In this document: piece after piece, positions 1 to 9,776 of the stretch
Numbering within the stretch: the first letter of the stretch is position 1
How the letters are laid out: each line of letters begins with the position of its first letter
From: Sulfitobacter maritimus
Lineage (GTDB): Bacteria; Pseudomonadota; Alphaproteobacteria; Rhodobacterales; Rhodobacteraceae
Direction of reading: 5' to 3'
Assembly (NCBI RefSeq): GCF_013346665.1
Contig: NZ_JABVBB010000034.1
Location: 248,001-312,000, forward strand
DNA length: 64,000 bases
Made by a program: the position numbers and the translations under genes
The notes under the pieces: generated by a model
What the model was told of the DNA's origin: nothing
Databases searched by the model: none
Seen by the model: the letters and a program-made list of their open reading frames with translations, nothing else

Positions 1-924
1 CCTTCTATGGGCGGCATCCTTACCATCACCATGCTTAGTTCCATCGGCTTTCACTACTACGAAACCGTGAACCAATCGCTGCAACTGCAATGGCTCAAGA
101 TCGAAGATGCCCCGCGTATGCTGGGCTGGCTTTTGGCGGCTGGCTCCTTGGCTACGCTTGTGGCCTACCTTGCGATCATGGCGCTGTGGGAGACGCTGAA
201 CCTTAGCTATAGCATCGTCTATATGATAGGCGGCGGCATCACTGTCGTGATCGCAGGGTTCGCAATGCTGGCCTATCCCCAGTTTGAATCCCCCACCGTG
301 CAGTCCAAAAAGATGATCCTGCGCAAGCGTTATTGGCTCTATTACGCGCTACAATTCATGTCGGGTGCGCGGCGGCAGATTTTTGTGGTCTTTGCAGGGT
401 TCATGATGGTCGAACGCTTTGGTTTCGAAGTGCATGAGATTACCACGCTTTACCTGATTAATCTCATCGCCAATATGATCTTTGCCCCGCTGATGGGCCG
501 GGCGGTTGGGTATTTTGGCGAACGTCGGACGCTGGCTTTTGAGTATATCGGGCTTATCATGGTGTTTCTGGCCTACGGCGGCGTGTACTACCTTGGCTGG
601 GGCGTGCTGGTCGCGGCGACGCTCTATGTGCTGGACCATATGTTCTTTGCCTTAGCACTGGCGCTGAAGACCTATTTCCAGAAAATCGCGGACCCGGCAG
701 ACATCGCGCCCACGGCGGCGGTGGCCTTTACCATCAATCATATCGCGGCGGTCTTCCTGCCCGTCGGGCTCGGCCTTTTGTGGCTGGCCTCACCTGCTGC
801 GGTGTTCTTCCTCGCTGCGGGCATGGCGGCGGTGTCTTTGATGCTGTCTCTGCTGATCCCACGCCACCCGGCACCGGGGCATGAGACAATCTTTCAACGC
901 GCCGTGCCGCAAGCCGCCGAATAG
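1..924 (+). CDS. MFS-type membrane transporter, 5' end outside window
   Basis: The reading frame is open to the left edge, so the first visible ATG at position 7 is probably internal. The visible ~305 residues contain about eight hydrophobic segments split by a basic cytoplasmic loop (around residues 97-110, KKMILRKR). A second basic turn follows a membrane segment near residue 170 (GYFGERRTL), as in Major Facilitator Superfamily proteins, whose usual length is 400-450 residues with 12 segments. This would be the C-terminal two thirds. No substrate signature is visible. The next gene, prmA, starts 82 bases downstream. The family call is inference from topology; another 12-helix permease class is possible. 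Confidence 0.6.
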   Translation, partial: PSMGGILTITMLSSIGFHYYETVNQSLQLQWLKIEDAPRMLGWLLAAGSLATLVAYLAIMALWETLNLSYSIVYMIGGGITVVIAGFAMLAYPQFESPTVQSKKMILRKRYWLYYALQFMSGARRQIFVVFAGFMMVERFGFEVHEITTLYLINLIANMIFAPLMGRAVGYFGERRTLAFEYIGLIMVFLAYGGVYYLGWGVLVAATLYVLDHMFFALALALKTYFQKIADPADIAPTAAVAFTINHIAAVFLPVGLGLLWLASPAAVFFLAAGMAAVSLMLSLLIPRHPAPGHETIFQRAVPQAAE

Positions 925-1006
925 CTTGCAACAGCGCGCATAGCTTGACCCGACGCACACGCCTCCTTAGGCGAAGCGCAACCGCACCGCAGCAAAGGAC
1001 CGCGCC

Positions 1007-1879
1007 ATGCCCACTTTCACCGCCCTGACCACCCTCGAAGGCCGCGACCCCGCCTATGCTCTGGGCGAAGCTATGGAGCGGATGACCCCTGAGCCCACCG
1101 GAGTCGGCGTATTCGAGGTCGAAGACGGATCGGGCCTGTGGGAAGTCGGTGGCTATTTCGAGGAAGAGCCGGACACCGCAGCGCTGGCGGTGCTGGCGGC
1201 GGCGATGGGGGCAAAAGAATTTACCATCTCGGAACTGCCCGAAACCGATTGGGTGGCCCATGTGCGCCGTGAATTGGCCCCGGTCGAGGCCGGGCGCTTT
1301 TTCGTCTACGGCAGCCATGACGCCGACAAGGTGCCGGATGATTGTGAGCCGCTGCTGATTGAAGCCGCGATGGCCTTTGGCACCGGGCATCACGGCACGA
1401 CGCTGGGTTGCCTGCGCGCGTTGGACCGTCTGGCGGGCGAAGGTTTTCACGGCAAAAACGTGGCCGACATTGGCTGTGGCACCGCTGTTCTGGCGATGGC
1501 CGCTGCGCGGATCTGGCCAGAGCCAGTGCTGGCCAGCGATATTGACGAGGTCGCCGTCGAAGTGGCGCAGGCGAATGTCGATGCAAATGGCCTCACAGGC
1601 CGCGTAACCTGCGTTGAGGCTGCGGGCTTCGACCACCCAACCTTGGCCGAAGCCGCACCCTTTGATCTGGTCTTTGCCAATATCCTCAAAGGCCCGCTGG
1701 TGGCGCTGGCCCCCGATATGGCAGAGGCGCTTCAGCCCGCTGGCTATGCGATTCTCTCTGGCCTTTTGAACGAACAAGCCGATGAGGTGATCGAGGTTTA
1801 TGCACGATCCGGGATCAATCTGTTGCACCGCGAAAGCATTGGTGATTGGACGACGCTAACGCTGCAATTCAAAGCGTAA
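1007..1879 (+). CDS. prmA: Ribosomal protein L11 methyltransferase PrmA
   Basis: PrmA trimethylates lysines and the N-terminus of ribosomal protein L11 using S-adenosylmethionine in the cytoplasm. The 290-residue product has the family hallmark FGTGHHGTT near residues 123-131, a SAM-binding glycine motif VADIGCGTAVLAM near 150-162, and the NILKGPL substrate motif near 224-230. Length is normal. The ATG follows a purine-rich stretch (aaagga) by a few bases. No partner gene is next to it; the downstream gene is a small membrane protein in the same direction. Assignment is secure at family level. Confidence 0.95.
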   Translation: MPTFTALTTLEGRDPAYALGEAMERMTPEPTGVGVFEVEDGSGLWEVGGYFEEEPDTAALAVLAAAMGAKEFTISELPETDWVAHVRRELAPVEAGRFFVYGSHDADKVPDDCEPLLIEAAMAFGTGHHGTTLGCLRALDRLAGEGFHGKNVADIGCGTAVLAMAAARIWPEPVLASDIDEVAVEVAQANVDANGLTGRVTCVEAAGFDHPTLAEAAPFDLVFANILKGPLVALAPDMAEALQPAGYAILSGLLNEQADEVIEVYARSGINLLHRESIGDWTTLTLQFKA

Positions 1880-1989
1880 TTTACGCCTCATTTTCGTTGC
1901 ATTGGCCCTTTTTGCCGCTTTGTTGCCACATTTGATCTGTATTCAAATTGGCAGCAAGCGGTGGGGGCCGAATTGCTACGGAGACCATT

Positions 1990-2334
1990 ATGGCTGTGGA
2001 ACACGCTCAATTCACCAAACGTTTGGAGTTGATCGGGCGCAAGCACCGCAAGATGGAGCAGGGCTATGTCACCCGCGTCGGTCGCGATGGGATGATGACG
2101 GTTCTGCCCAAACGCGCCCGCCGGGGGTTTCCCTTTAAGGGGCTGTTTCTGATCGTTCTGGTCTATTTCGTCTTCAAAGCCTTCACTCTCGCGGCCATCG
2201 GCCCGGTGACCTATAACGAACGGCTGGCGCGGCTTCAAAATGGGCCGAGCGTCGCGCAGTTCGGCGCACATCTGGTCGCAATCGATCCGCTAACCGAAGC
2301 ATTGGCTGGCATGGTCGGCCCAATCATGCGCTGA
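1990..2334 (+). CDS. Small conserved-looking membrane protein of unknown function
   Basis: The 114-residue product starts MAVEHAQFTKRLELIG. The ATG at 1990 was chosen because a GGAG lies about seven bases upstream; an in-frame TTG at 1948 has no such site. The first ~55 residues are basic and soluble (KHRKMEQGY, KRARRGFPFK), then one strongly hydrophobic segment FKGLFLIVLVYFVFKAFTLAA spans the membrane, followed by a ~45-residue polar tail. The basic flank before the helix suggests N-in topology. I do not recognise the family. A hairpin terminator follows the stop, so it ends its transcription unit. Confidence 0.7.
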   Translation: MAVEHAQFTKRLELIGRKHRKMEQGYVTRVGRDGMMTVLPKRARRGFPFKGLFLIVLVYFVFKAFTLAAIGPVTYNERLARLQNGPSVAQFGAHLVAIDPLTEALAGMVGPIMR

Positions 2335-2354
2335 TCTCAAACACTATCGTCGGG

Positions 2355-2391
2355 AAAAGAGCCGTAGCGGGGGAACCGGCTACGGCTTTTG
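2355..2391 (+). terminator. Rho-independent terminator after the small membrane gene
   Basis: A nine-base stem AGCCGTAGC (2360-2368) pairs with GCTACGGCT (2379-2387) across a ten-base loop and is followed by TTTTGT. It lies about 25 bases after the stop codon at 2334 and separates that gene from ruvC. Confidence 0.75.
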
Positions 2392-2565
2392 TATTTGGTC
2401 CGCGGCCTTTTTGAAACGCTAAGTAGCATCTCGGCACGGCGCGTCGGACCGACCTCGCGCCGCGTCTGAAAGGATGTGCTCCAGCCGCAAGTCACGCAAA
2501 GCCTTGGCGGATGTTCGCCTTTCGTGCTAGTGCTTCGAAAAGCAATAAATGTAACGAGGGCAGAG

Positions 2566-3072
2566 ATGATACGGGTGATCGGCATAGATCCGGGGCTGCG
2601 CAACCTTGGTTGGGGTGTGATCGACGTGGCAGGCAGCCGAATCGCGCATGTGGCCAATGGCATCTGCCATTCTGAGGGCGAAGACCTTGCGGCGCGGCTG
2701 CTGTCTCTGCACGCACAGCTGACGCGGGTGCTGACTACCTATCGACCCGGTGCGGCGGCAGTAGAGCAGACCTTTGTGAACAAGGACGGGGCCGGGACGC
2801 TGAAGCTCGGTCAAGCGCGGGGCATCGCGCTGCTGGTGCCTGCACAATTTGGCCTCGCGGTTGGGGAATATGCCCCCAATAAGGTCAAGAAAACCGTGGT
2901 TGGTGTGGGCCATGCGGATAAGGGGCAGGTGGCGCATATGGTGCGGATGCAAATGCCGGGGATCGAGATTGCGGGGCCGGATGCTGCCGATGCCTTGGCT
3001 ATTGCCATTTGCCACGCGCATCACGGCGGGGCCAGCACGCTGGCGCAGGCGGTGGCGAGGGCGCAGGCATGA
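2566..3072 (+). CDS. ruvC: Holliday junction resolvase RuvC
   Basis: RuvC is the endonuclease that cuts Holliday junctions symmetrically after RuvAB branch migration. The 168-residue product has all four metal-binding acidic residues at the expected spacing: Asp8 (IGIDPG), Glu67 (AAVEQTF), Asp139 and Asp142 (GPDAADAL). The ATG at 2566 was chosen because homologues begin at [10 protein letters not shown] and a GAGGGCAGAG Shine-Dalgarno region precedes it; in-frame upstream starts would add an unrelated leader. Its stop overlaps the ruvA start (ATGA), giving translational coupling within ruvCAB. Confidence 0.97.
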   Translation: MIRVIGIDPGLRNLGWGVIDVAGSRIAHVANGICHSEGEDLAARLLSLHAQLTRVLTTYRPGAAAVEQTFVNKDGAGTLKLGQARGIALLVPAQFGLAVGEYAPNKVKKTVVGVGHADKGQVAHMVRMQMPGIEIAGPDAADALAIAICHAHHGGASTLAQAVARAQA

Positions 3073-3746
3073 TTGGCAAGATTTCGGGCCGCATTGATTA
3101 CCGGGCCGCCGACCATCTGCTCATTGACGTGCGCGGGGTGGGTTACCTCGTCTATGTCTCCGACCGCACCATGGCCGCGCTGCCGGGTGTGGGCGAAGTC
3201 GTGGCGCTCTATACCGATCTGGTGGTGCGTGAAGACCTGATGCAGTTGTTTGGCTTCCAGACGCTGGTGGAGAAGGAATGGCATCGTCTCCTGACCTCGG
3301 TGCAGGGGGTCGGGGCCAAGGCGTCACTGGCGATCCTCGGTACGCTGGGGCCGGATGGGGTCAGCCGCGCGATTGCGCTTGGCGATTGGAACGCGGTGAA
3401 GGCGGCCAAGGGCATCGGCCCGAAGATCGCACAGCGCGTGGTGTTGGACCTGAAGGACAAAGCCCCCGGTGTCATGGCGATGACGGGCACTGTGGCCGAT
3501 GCTCTGGGCGAGGCGCAGGCCGCTGCCGATGAGACCGTGATTGAAGCCGCTACGCCGCGACCCGCGCCGAAACCTGCGGCACCGAATGCCTCAGCGCAGT
3601 CCGAGGCGCTTTCGGCGCTTGGCAACCTTGGCTACGCCCCAGGCGATGCGGCGGGCGCCGTGGCGCAGGCGGCGGGCGAGACACCAGAGGCGGATACCAA
3701 GGCACTGATCCGCGCGGCGCTCAAGCTGCTGGCGCCCAAGGGGTGA
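3069..3746 (+). CDS. ruvA: Holliday junction branch-migration protein RuvA
   Basis: RuvA is the tetrameric junction-binding subunit that loads RuvB. The 225-residue product shows the N-terminal OB-fold ([21 protein letters not shown]), helix-hairpin-helix motifs ([21 protein letters not shown] and [20 protein letters not shown]), an alanine/proline-rich linker near 155-180, and a C-terminal RuvB-contact domain ([16 protein letters not shown]). The start overlaps the ruvC stop. It is followed after 70 bases by ruvB, the usual operon order. Confidence 0.96.
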   Translation: MIGKISGRIDYRAADHLLIDVRGVGYLVYVSDRTMAALPGVGEVVALYTDLVVREDLMQLFGFQTLVEKEWHRLLTSVQGVGAKASLAILGTLGPDGVSRAIALGDWNAVKAAKGIGPKIAQRVVLDLKDKAPGVMAMTGTVADALGEAQAAADETVIEAATPRPAPKPAAPNASAQSEALSALGNLGYAPGDAAGAVAQAAGETPEADTKALIRAALKLLAPKG

Positions 3747-3816
3747 CGGCGCATGACAGCTGGTGTCTGAACCTTCCGCTGGAAGAACCACACACCCTAC
3801 GGCATAACGAGGCCCT

Positions 3817-4836
3817 ATGACCGACATTGATCCCACCGTCCGGCCCGAGCCGATGCCCGAAGACTTTGACCGCGCCTTGCGGCCTCAGATGTTGTCGGAG
3901 TTCGTCGGGCAGGCCGAAGCGCGGGCGAACCTTGCCGTCTTCATCCAATCCGCCCGCCAACGCGGCGAGGCGATGGATCACACGCTGTTTCATGGGCCTC
4001 CGGGTCTGGGGAAGACAACGCTGGCTCAGATCATGGCGCGGGAGTTGGGCGTGGGCTTTCGCATGACCTCCGGCCCGGTGCTGGCCAAGGCGGGCGATCT
4101 GGCGGCGATCCTGACCAATCTCGAAGCCCGCGACGTGCTGTTTATCGACGAAATCCACCGTCTGAACCCGGCGGTGGAAGAAGTGCTCTATCCCGCTTTG
4201 GAGGATTTCGAACTTGATCTGGTGATCGGCGAAGGCCCCGCCGCGCGCACCGTGCGGATCGAGTTGCAGCCCTTCACGTTGGTCGGGGCCACCACCCGCA
4301 TGGGGCTTCTGACGACGCCGCTGCGCGACCGTTTCGGCATCCCGACACGGCTGCAATTCTACACCGAGGATGAGCTTTACATCATCGTGGACCGCAATGC
4401 CCGCAAACTCGGCGCCCCTGCCGACGAAGGCGGCGCGCGCGAGATTGCCAAACGCGCCCGCGGCACGCCGCGCATTGCCGGGCGGCTCTTGCGCCGGGTG
4501 GTGGATTTCGCCGTGGTCGAGGGCGATGGCCGGGTGACGCGGGAACTGGCCGATATGGCGCTGACGCGGCTCGGGGTCGATCATCTGGGTCTCGACGGGG
4601 CCGACCGGCGCTACCTGCGGCTGATGGCGGAGAATTACCAAGGCGGCCCGGTGGGGATCGAAACCCTGTCGGCGGCGCTGTCGGAAAGCCGCGATGCGCT
4701 GGAGGAGGTGATCGAGCCCTTCTTGTTGCAGCAGGGGCTGATCCAGCGTACCCCGCGCGGCAGAATGTTGGCGGCGAAGGCGTGGACCCATCTCGGCATG
4801 GCCGCGCCAAAGGGCCAAAGCGACCTTTTCGGCTGA
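3817..4836 (+). CDS. ruvB: Holliday junction ATP-dependent helicase RuvB
   Basis: RuvB is the AAA+ hexameric motor that drives branch migration with RuvA. The 339-residue product has Walker [10 protein letters not shown] at 60-68, Walker [10 protein letters not shown] around 109-117, the sensor-1 region GATTRMGLL, the arginine-finger region PLRDRFG, and the C-terminal winged-helix domain ending in the ribosome/DNA-binding region [11 protein letters not shown]. Length is typical. It ends 24 bases before an uncharacterised gene that bridges to the ybgC-tol operon. Confidence 0.97.
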   Translation: MTDIDPTVRPEPMPEDFDRALRPQMLSEFVGQAEARANLAVFIQSARQRGEAMDHTLFHGPPGLGKTTLAQIMARELGVGFRMTSGPVLAKAGDLAAILTNLEARDVLFIDEIHRLNPAVEEVLYPALEDFELDLVIGEGPAARTVRIELQPFTLVGATTRMGLLTTPLRDRFGIPTRLQFYTEDELYIIVDRNARKLGAPADEGGAREIAKRARGTPRIAGRLLRRVVDFAVVEGDGRVTRELADMALTRLGVDHLGLDGADRRYLRLMAENYQGGPVGIETLSAALSESRDALEEVIEPFLLQQGLIQRTPRGRMLAAKAWTHLGMAAPKGQSDLFG

Positions 4837-4860
4837 CGCCCCGGAGCGAAGGTAAGACAG

Positions 4861-5490
4861 ATGACGATGACCGCAGAACAGATCGAAACCCTTTTCACCC
4901 GCCGTGACGGGCAGTTCGCCTTTGCCCGCTGGGGTCGCCCCATCGCGCCGGTGGTCTTTGGGGTTGAGGACGCGGCCCTGCCGGTTGTGAAAGGCGCGTT
5001 GGAGGCTGTCGCAAACCTCGCCGGGCATGAGATGGCCGAGACCGACACCGAGCTTGGCAGCAACCTGATGATGTTCTTCTTTGCCGATTGGGCGGAACTG
5101 CTCGACGTGCCTGGGATGGACGGTCTGGTGCCAGATCTTGCAGGGCAGGTCGAACGCTTGCAGGCGGCGGATGCAAACCAGTACCGCTTCTTCCGCTTTG
5201 AGGAGAACGGCGCGATCAAGGCGGCCTTTGTCTTTCTGCGCATGGACGATTCATTGCGCGATATGTCTGCGCAGGTCTTGGCGCTGAGCCAAGCGGTGCA
5301 GATCATCCTGCTGTGGGCCGAGGACGCCTTTCAGGAGCAGTCCCCGCTCGCACTGGCGGATGAGGCATTGGTGTTGCGGCCTGAAGTGGCGGACGTGATC
5401 CGTGCGGCCTATGACCCGGTGATGCCCCCCGCTGCCAATGACCCCAGCCATGCGCTGCGTCTCGCCGCGCGGGTGCAGGTGGCGTCATGA
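4861..5490 (+). CDS. Uncharacterised cytoplasmic protein between ruvB and ybgC
   Basis: The 209-residue acidic protein has no signal peptide and no clear membrane segment. It has a mixed alpha/beta look with the conserved-looking patches TRRDGQFAFARWGRPIAPVVFG near residues 13-34 and FADWAELLDVPGMDGLVPDL near 74-93. I do not recognise a named domain. Its TGA overlaps the ybgC ATG (ATGA at 5487-5490) and ruvB ends 24 bases upstream, so it is co-transcribed and translationally coupled with ybgC. That makes a link to the envelope or repair operon possible, but no function can be read from the sequence. Confidence 0.75.
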   Translation: MTMTAEQIETLFTRRDGQFAFARWGRPIAPVVFGVEDAALPVVKGALEAVANLAGHEMAETDTELGSNLMMFFFADWAELLDVPGMDGLVPDLAGQVERLQAADANQYRFFRFEENGAIKAAFVFLRMDDSLRDMSAQVLALSQAVQIILLWAEDAFQEQSPLALADEALVLRPEVADVIRAAYDPVMPPAANDPSHALRLAARVQVAS

Positions 5491-5885
5491 GCCATAGCTT
5501 TCCGGTCCGCATCTTTTACGAAGACACCGACATGGCGGGGATCGTCTATTACGCCAACTACCTGCGTTATATCGAGCGGGCGCGGTCGGACATCGTCGAG
5601 CAGATCGGCCTCGACCAGCGTGCCATGCGGGAAAAGGGGCTGGTTTTTGCGGTCACGCGCGTCGAAGCAGACTACATCGGCGCGGCGCGTTTCGGGGATC
5701 GGTTGGAGGTGCAGACCACCCATCAAGCCGAAGGGCCGGTGCGTTGGGTGTTCGATCAAGACGTGCTGCGCGATGGCAAGATCATTTTCCGCGCCAAGGT
5801 GACCGCCGTTTGCATGACAACCGCTGGAAAACCCACCCGTTTGCCAGCGAAACTTCGCTTGTCAGACAGCGATCCTGCGCCCTGA
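5487..5885 (+). CDS. ybgC: YbgC-family acyl-CoA thioesterase of the Tol-Pal operon
   Basis: YbgC is a hot-dog-fold thioesterase that hydrolyses acyl-CoA or acyl-ACP thioesters and is almost always encoded just upstream of tolQ. The 132-residue product carries the family signature YEDTDMAGIVYYANYLRYIERAR near residues 11-33, with the catalytic aspartate in DTDMAG. The start overlaps the preceding gene's stop. A 120-base gap separates it from tolQ. Its cellular substrate is not evident from the sequence. Confidence 0.93.
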   Translation: MSHSFPVRIFYEDTDMAGIVYYANYLRYIERARSDIVEQIGLDQRAMREKGLVFAVTRVEADYIGAARFGDRLEVQTTHQAEGPVRWVFDQDVLRDGKIIFRAKVTAVCMTTAGKPTRLPAKLRLSDSDPAP

Positions 5886-6005
5886 TACCATAATTCTGGC
5901 AATCCCGGTTGCAACCCGTTAGCTTTGCTCCAAATTGAGGCCGGAAAAATACGGCCCGAGAGGCAGATTGCCCCGTAAGGGGTGGCAGGAAAAGAGCATA
6001 GGCAA

Positions 6006-6701
6006 ATGGAAGCAGAGACGCTGGCATTGGCACAGGGGATTGATTTCTCCCTGTGGGGGCTGTTCGCGAAGGCGACACTGACGGTTAAACTGGTAATGAT
6101 CATGCTGATCGCGGCGTCCTTTTGGTCGTGGTCGATCATCATTCAAAAGACCATCCAATACCGCAAAGCCCGCGCCGAGGCCGCGCAGTTCGATCAGGCG
6201 TTTTGGTCGGGCGAGCCGCTGGACGGGCTTTTTGACACCATCGGTGCTGACCCGGACGGACCTTCTGAAAAAATCTTTGCCGCCGGCATGTCGGAATGGC
6301 GCCGCTCGCACCGCGAGGATGGCGCGCTGATCCCCGGCGCGACGGCGCGGATTGATCGGTCGATGGATGTGGCGATTTCCAAAGAAGCCGAGCGTTTGCA
6401 AAAGGGGCTGCCGGTGCTGGCCACTGTCGGCTCCACCGCGCCTTTCGTGGGCCTGTTCGGCACCGTCTTTGGCATTATGAACTCGTTCATTGAGATTGCC
6501 GCCCAGCAGAACACTAACCTTGCCGTCGTTGCCCCCGGTATCGCCGAGGCGCTCTTGGCGACCGGCATCGGCCTGCTGGCCGCGATCCCGGCGGTTGTGT
6601 TTTACAACAAGCTCAGCGCCGACAGTGATCGCATCTTGGGCAATTACGAAGCCTTCTCGGATGAGTTCGCCACCATCCTCAGCCGCCAGTTGGACAGTTA
6701 A
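6006..6701 (+). CDS. tolQ: Tol-Pal system inner-membrane proton channel subunit TolQ
   Basis: TolQ forms the pentameric MotA/ExbB-type stator that, with TolR, uses proton-motive force to energise TolA during outer-membrane constriction. The 231-residue product has one N-terminal transmembrane helix ([26 protein letters not shown]), a large cytoplasmic loop, and two C-terminal helices with the conserved [21 protein letters not shown] and [23 protein letters not shown] motifs. The ATG at 6006 follows AGGAAAAGAG; an in-frame GTG at 5982 lies upstream of that site and is unlikely. tolR begins four bases after the stop. Confidence 0.96.
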   Translation: MEAETLALAQGIDFSLWGLFAKATLTVKLVMIMLIAASFWSWSIIIQKTIQYRKARAEAAQFDQAFWSGEPLDGLFDTIGADPDGPSEKIFAAGMSEWRRSHREDGALIPGATARIDRSMDVAISKEAERLQKGLPVLATVGSTAPFVGLFGTVFGIMNSFIEIAAQQNTNLAVVAPGIAEALLATGIGLLAAIPAVVFYNKLSADSDRILGNYEAFSDEFATILSRQLDS

Positions 6702-6704
6702 GCC

Positions 6705-7178
6705 ATGGGTGCAGGTGTCATCAAGAAACAAGGCGGACGGGGGCGCAGACGCGGTCGCAGCCAACCGATGGCCGAGATCAACGTCACGCCTTTCGTCGAC
6801 GTGATGCTGGTGCTGCTGATCATCTTCATGGTCGCGGCCCCGCTTTTGACTGTGGGCGTGCCGGTAGAATTGCCGAAAACCGCCGCGAGCGCTTTGCCCG
6901 CTGAGCAGGAGGAGCCGCTGACTGTGACGGTCACTGCCGAAGGCGCGGTGCAAATCCAAACCACCGACACGCCGCGTGATCAACTGGTTACCAAACTTCG
7001 CGCTATTGCGTCGGAGCGGGCCAGCGACCGGGTGTTTCTGCGCGCGGATGGCAAGGTGCCTTACGCGCAGGTCATGGAAGTCATGGGCGCGCTCAACGCA
7101 GGCGGCTTTTCCAACATCGGTCTGGTGACCGACATCGGCGGCCCGGCGTTGGACGGCAGCGACACGTCGGGTGGCTGA
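6705..7178 (+). CDS. tolR: Tol-Pal system protein TolR
   Basis: TolR is the ExbD/TolR partner of TolQ. The 157-residue product has a basic N-terminus ([42 protein letters not shown]). The single membrane helix contains the proton-carrying aspartate in the signature [17 protein letters not shown], and a periplasmic domain follows. It lies three bases after tolQ and is followed three bases later by tolA, a tightly packed operon. Confidence 0.96.
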   Translation: MGAGVIKKQGGRGRRRGRSQPMAEINVTPFVDVMLVLLIIFMVAAPLLTVGVPVELPKTAASALPAEQEEPLTVTVTAEGAVQIQTTDTPRDQLVTKLRAIASERASDRVFLRADGKVPYAQVMEVMGALNAGGFSNIGLVTDIGGPALDGSDTSGG

Positions 7179-7181
7179 GCC

Positions 7182-8333
7182 GTGCATAGCGGGCATTACA
7201 TATCAGGTGCCGGGCATCTGGGTCTTATCGGCTGGCTGTTGTTTGGCAACATCTTCACCTCCGAGCCGGACCCGGTTGAGATGACCGAGGTCTCGGTGAT
7301 CTCTGCCGCGGAATATGATGCGCTGGTTGCAGGGCCACAGGCGCCCGACTCCACCATCGAAGTTGCCCAGCCCGCGCCACCAGAGGTGCCGGAGGAGGCT
7401 CCCGATGTCACGGCAGAGCCAGACACCGCCATTGAGCAACCGGAGCCCGTGCAGACCGAGACCCCGCCAGAGGACACCCCGCCAGAGGTGACCGAGCTGG
7501 AACTGCCCCCGCAGACCGAAGTGGATGACACAGCTCCCGAAATGCCTGAGCCGATTGGCGACACCGCCGTTCTGGTGCCCGAAATCGCGCCTGAAGCCAC
7601 CCCTCGCGAAGCGCCGCGCGTAGCGCCCGAGCCTGTGGAACAGCCTGTCCCCGAGGTCCGCCCTGATCTTGACGAGCAGCCCGCCGTAACCCCCGATGCG
7701 GAGGCCGAGGCAGAGACCGTGGTTGAAGAGCCGCAAAAGGCGCAGACGCCAGAAGACAGCACCACCGAGATCGTGACCGAGGCCGACAAGGCGCCAGCGG
7801 CCTCCGCACGTCCACCGGGCCGCCGTCCTCCGCCCCCGCCGCCGGTTGAGGTGGCCGAGGCCCCGGAAGAGCCTGCCGAAACGCCCGAACCTGACCCGAC
7901 ACCAGAGCCAGAGCCGGAACCCGTCGAGACGCCAAGCACCACCGACGACGCCATCGCTGACGCGCTCAGCGAAGTGCTCGGCCAGCCTGAGGCCGAAGCG
8001 CCTGTGCCAAGCGGCCCGCCGCTGTCCTCGGGCGAACGGGAATCCTTGCGCGTGGCCGTGTCGGCCTGCTGGAACATCGGCGCACTGTCGACAGAAGCAT
8101 CGCGGACCACCGTGATCGTGGGCCTGCAGATGAACCAAGACGGCACGCCGGTTGCCAGTTCGATCCGGCTGCTAAGCTCCAGTGGCGGCAGTGACGCTGC
8201 CGCGCGCCAAGCCTTTGAAGCCGCCAAACGGGCCGTGATCCGTTGCGGCAGCCGGGGCTACGACCTGCCGCAGGAAAAATACAGCCAGTGGCAAGACATC
8301 GAGATGACATTCGACCCAATGAGGAGCCGATAA
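7182..8333 (+). CDS. tolA: TolA-like energy-transducing envelope protein
   Basis: TolA links the TolQR motor to TolB/Pal at the outer membrane. The 383-residue product starts with GTG, three bases after tolR, and has an N-terminal membrane anchor ([14 protein letters not shown]). A very long Pro/Glu/Thr/Ala-rich spacer (about residues 40-270) follows, then a C-terminal TonB/TolA-type domain ([17 protein letters not shown] onward). The spacer is PE-rich rather than the Lys/Ala-rich coiled coil of enterobacterial TolA, as is usual in this group. A long open frame on the opposite strand is a by-product of this low-complexity spacer. Confidence 0.88.
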   Translation: MHSGHYISGAGHLGLIGWLLFGNIFTSEPDPVEMTEVSVISAAEYDALVAGPQAPDSTIEVAQPAPPEVPEEAPDVTAEPDTAIEQPEPVQTETPPEDTPPEVTELELPPQTEVDDTAPEMPEPIGDTAVLVPEIAPEATPREAPRVAPEPVEQPVPEVRPDLDEQPAVTPDAEAEAETVVEEPQKAQTPEDSTTEIVTEADKAPAASARPPGRRPPPPPPVEVAEAPEEPAETPEPDPTPEPEPEPVETPSTTDDAIADALSEVLGQPEAEAPVPSGPPLSSGERESLRVAVSACWNIGALSTEASRTTVIVGLQMNQDGTPVASSIRLLSSSGGSDAAARQAFEAAKRAVIRCGSRGYDLPQEKYSQWQDIEMTFDPMRSR

Positions 8334-8334
8334 C

Positions 8335-9678
8335 ATGCTGACGAGACTTCTGGGACTGCTGGCGCTGAGCGCTGCCGCCGTATTCACGCTGGCCCCCGAT
8401 CCGGCCCGCGCCGAGCCGCTGCGCATTGTGATTGACGACCCGACGATCGAGCCTTTGCCCTTTGCCGTGCCCAGCTTTCAGCCCGAAAGCGGCGAGGCAG
8501 GGCAGCTTGCGGTCGATATCGCCCGCGTGGTGTCTGATGACCTGACGGGCACCGGCCTTTTCCGCGAGATCCCCGCCAGCGCCTATATCTCTACCGTGAG
8601 CGACTTTAACGCGCCGGTTGAATATGCCGATTGGAAAGCGATCAACGCGCAGGCGCTGATCACCGGGGCGGTCAATGTCAGCGGCAACAGCGTGAACGTC
8701 AAATTCCGCGTCTATGATGTGTTCTCGGGCGAGGAACTGGTCGACGCGAACGGGCAGGGCGGCTTGCAGTTTTCCGGCACCACCGAAGGTTGGCGGCGCA
8801 TGGCGCATAAGGTGGCCGATGCGGTCTATAGCCGGATCACCGGCGAGGGCGGTTATTTCGACAGCCGCGTGGTCTATGTCTCTGAAACCGGGCCAAAGGA
8901 CGACCGTCAGAAACGGCTGGCGATCATGGATTACGACGGGGCGAACCTGAAGTACCTCACCGAATCTGGCTCCATCGTGCTTGCCCCGCGCTTCTCGCCT
9001 GATGGCAATCGCGTGCTCTACACCAGCTATGAAAGCGGCTTCCCGCGTATTTATGTGCTCGACATCGGCTCGGTCCAGCGCCGGGCGTTGGAGAGTGCGG
9101 CGGGCAGCATGGCCTTCGCCCCGCGCTTTTCGCCCAGTGGTCAGACCGTGGTCTATTCGCTGAGCAATGGCGGCAATACTGACATCTACTCGATGGACAT
9201 CAACTCTGGCCAATCGGTGCGGTTGACCAATACGCCCGCGATTGAGACAGCACCCAGCTTCTCGCCCGATGGCAGTCAGATCGTTTTTGAGAGCGACCGC
9301 TCGGGCAGCCCGCAGCTTTATATCATGCCCGCAACGGGCGGCGAAGCGACGCGGATTTCCTTTGGCGAAGGGCGTTACGGCACGCCCGTCTGGTCACCAC
9401 GCGGGGATTTGGTGGCTTTCACCAAGCAGAACAAGGGCCGCTTTCACATCGGCGTGATGCGCACGGATGGGTCCGAGGAGCGTTTGCTCACCGCGTCCTT
9501 CCTTGATGAGGGCCCAACCTGGGCGCCCAATGGCCGCGTCATCATGTTCGCACGTGAGACCCAGGGCGCGGGCGGCTCGTCCTCGCTCTATTCCGTCGAT
9601 ATATCGGGCCGTAACCTCAAGCCGGTGCGCACGCCAGAGGGCGGGTCGGACCCGTCTTGGTCACCCTTGCAGAACTAG
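8335..9678 (+). CDS. tolB: Tol-Pal system periplasmic beta-propeller protein TolB
   Basis: TolB is the periplasmic protein that binds Pal and TolA. The 447-residue product has a signal peptide ([25 protein letters not shown]), an N-terminal alpha/beta domain, and a six-bladed propeller recognisable from repeats of the type [45 protein letters not shown] and [15 protein letters not shown]. The ATG follows the tolA stop by one base. A long perfect hairpin lies in the 98-base gap before pal. Confidence 0.96.
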   Translation: MLTRLLGLLALSAAAVFTLAPDPARAEPLRIVIDDPTIEPLPFAVPSFQPESGEAGQLAVDIARVVSDDLTGTGLFREIPASAYISTVSDFNAPVEYADWKAINAQALITGAVNVSGNSVNVKFRVYDVFSGEELVDANGQGGLQFSGTTEGWRRMAHKVADAVYSRITGEGGYFDSRVVYVSETGPKDDRQKRLAIMDYDGANLKYLTESGSIVLAPRFSPDGNRVLYTSYESGFPRIYVLDIGSVQRRALESAAGSMAFAPRFSPSGQTVVYSLSNGGNTDIYSMDINSGQSVRLTNTPAIETAPSFSPDGSQIVFESDRSGSPQLYIMPATGGEATRISFGEGRYGTPVWSPRGDLVAFTKQNKGRFHIGVMRTDGSEERLLTASFLDEGPTWAPNGRVIMFARETQGAGGSSSLYSVDISGRNLKPVRTPEGGSDPSWSPLQN

Positions 9679-9695
9679 GCCGATGCTTCTTTTCC

Positions 9696-9732
9696 CACAG
9701 GCGCGGGCAATTCCCATGCCCCCGCGCCTGTG
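9696..9732 (+). promoter_or_regulatory. Perfect 12-bp hairpin between tolB and pal
   Basis: CACAGGCGCGGG (9696-9707) is followed after 13 bases by its exact complement CCCGCGCCTGTG (9721-9732). There is no T-run after it, so it is more likely an mRNA-stabilising or processing structure than a terminator. Placed just upstream of pal, it could raise Pal levels relative to TolB. Function is inference. Confidence 0.6.
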
Positions 9733-9776
9733 TTAACACCGCCAACAACAACGCCACCACAGAGAGGGCAGACCCC

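Noticed and set aside
734..1828. Long open frame antisense to the MFS and prmA genes
   Set aside because: It lies opposite well-supported genes and its translation is Arg/His/Gly-rich, as expected from GC-rich shadow frames.
7196..8227. 343-codon antisense frame over tolA
   Set aside because: It is a Ser/Gly-rich reading of the Pro/Glu-rich tolA spacer with no domain.
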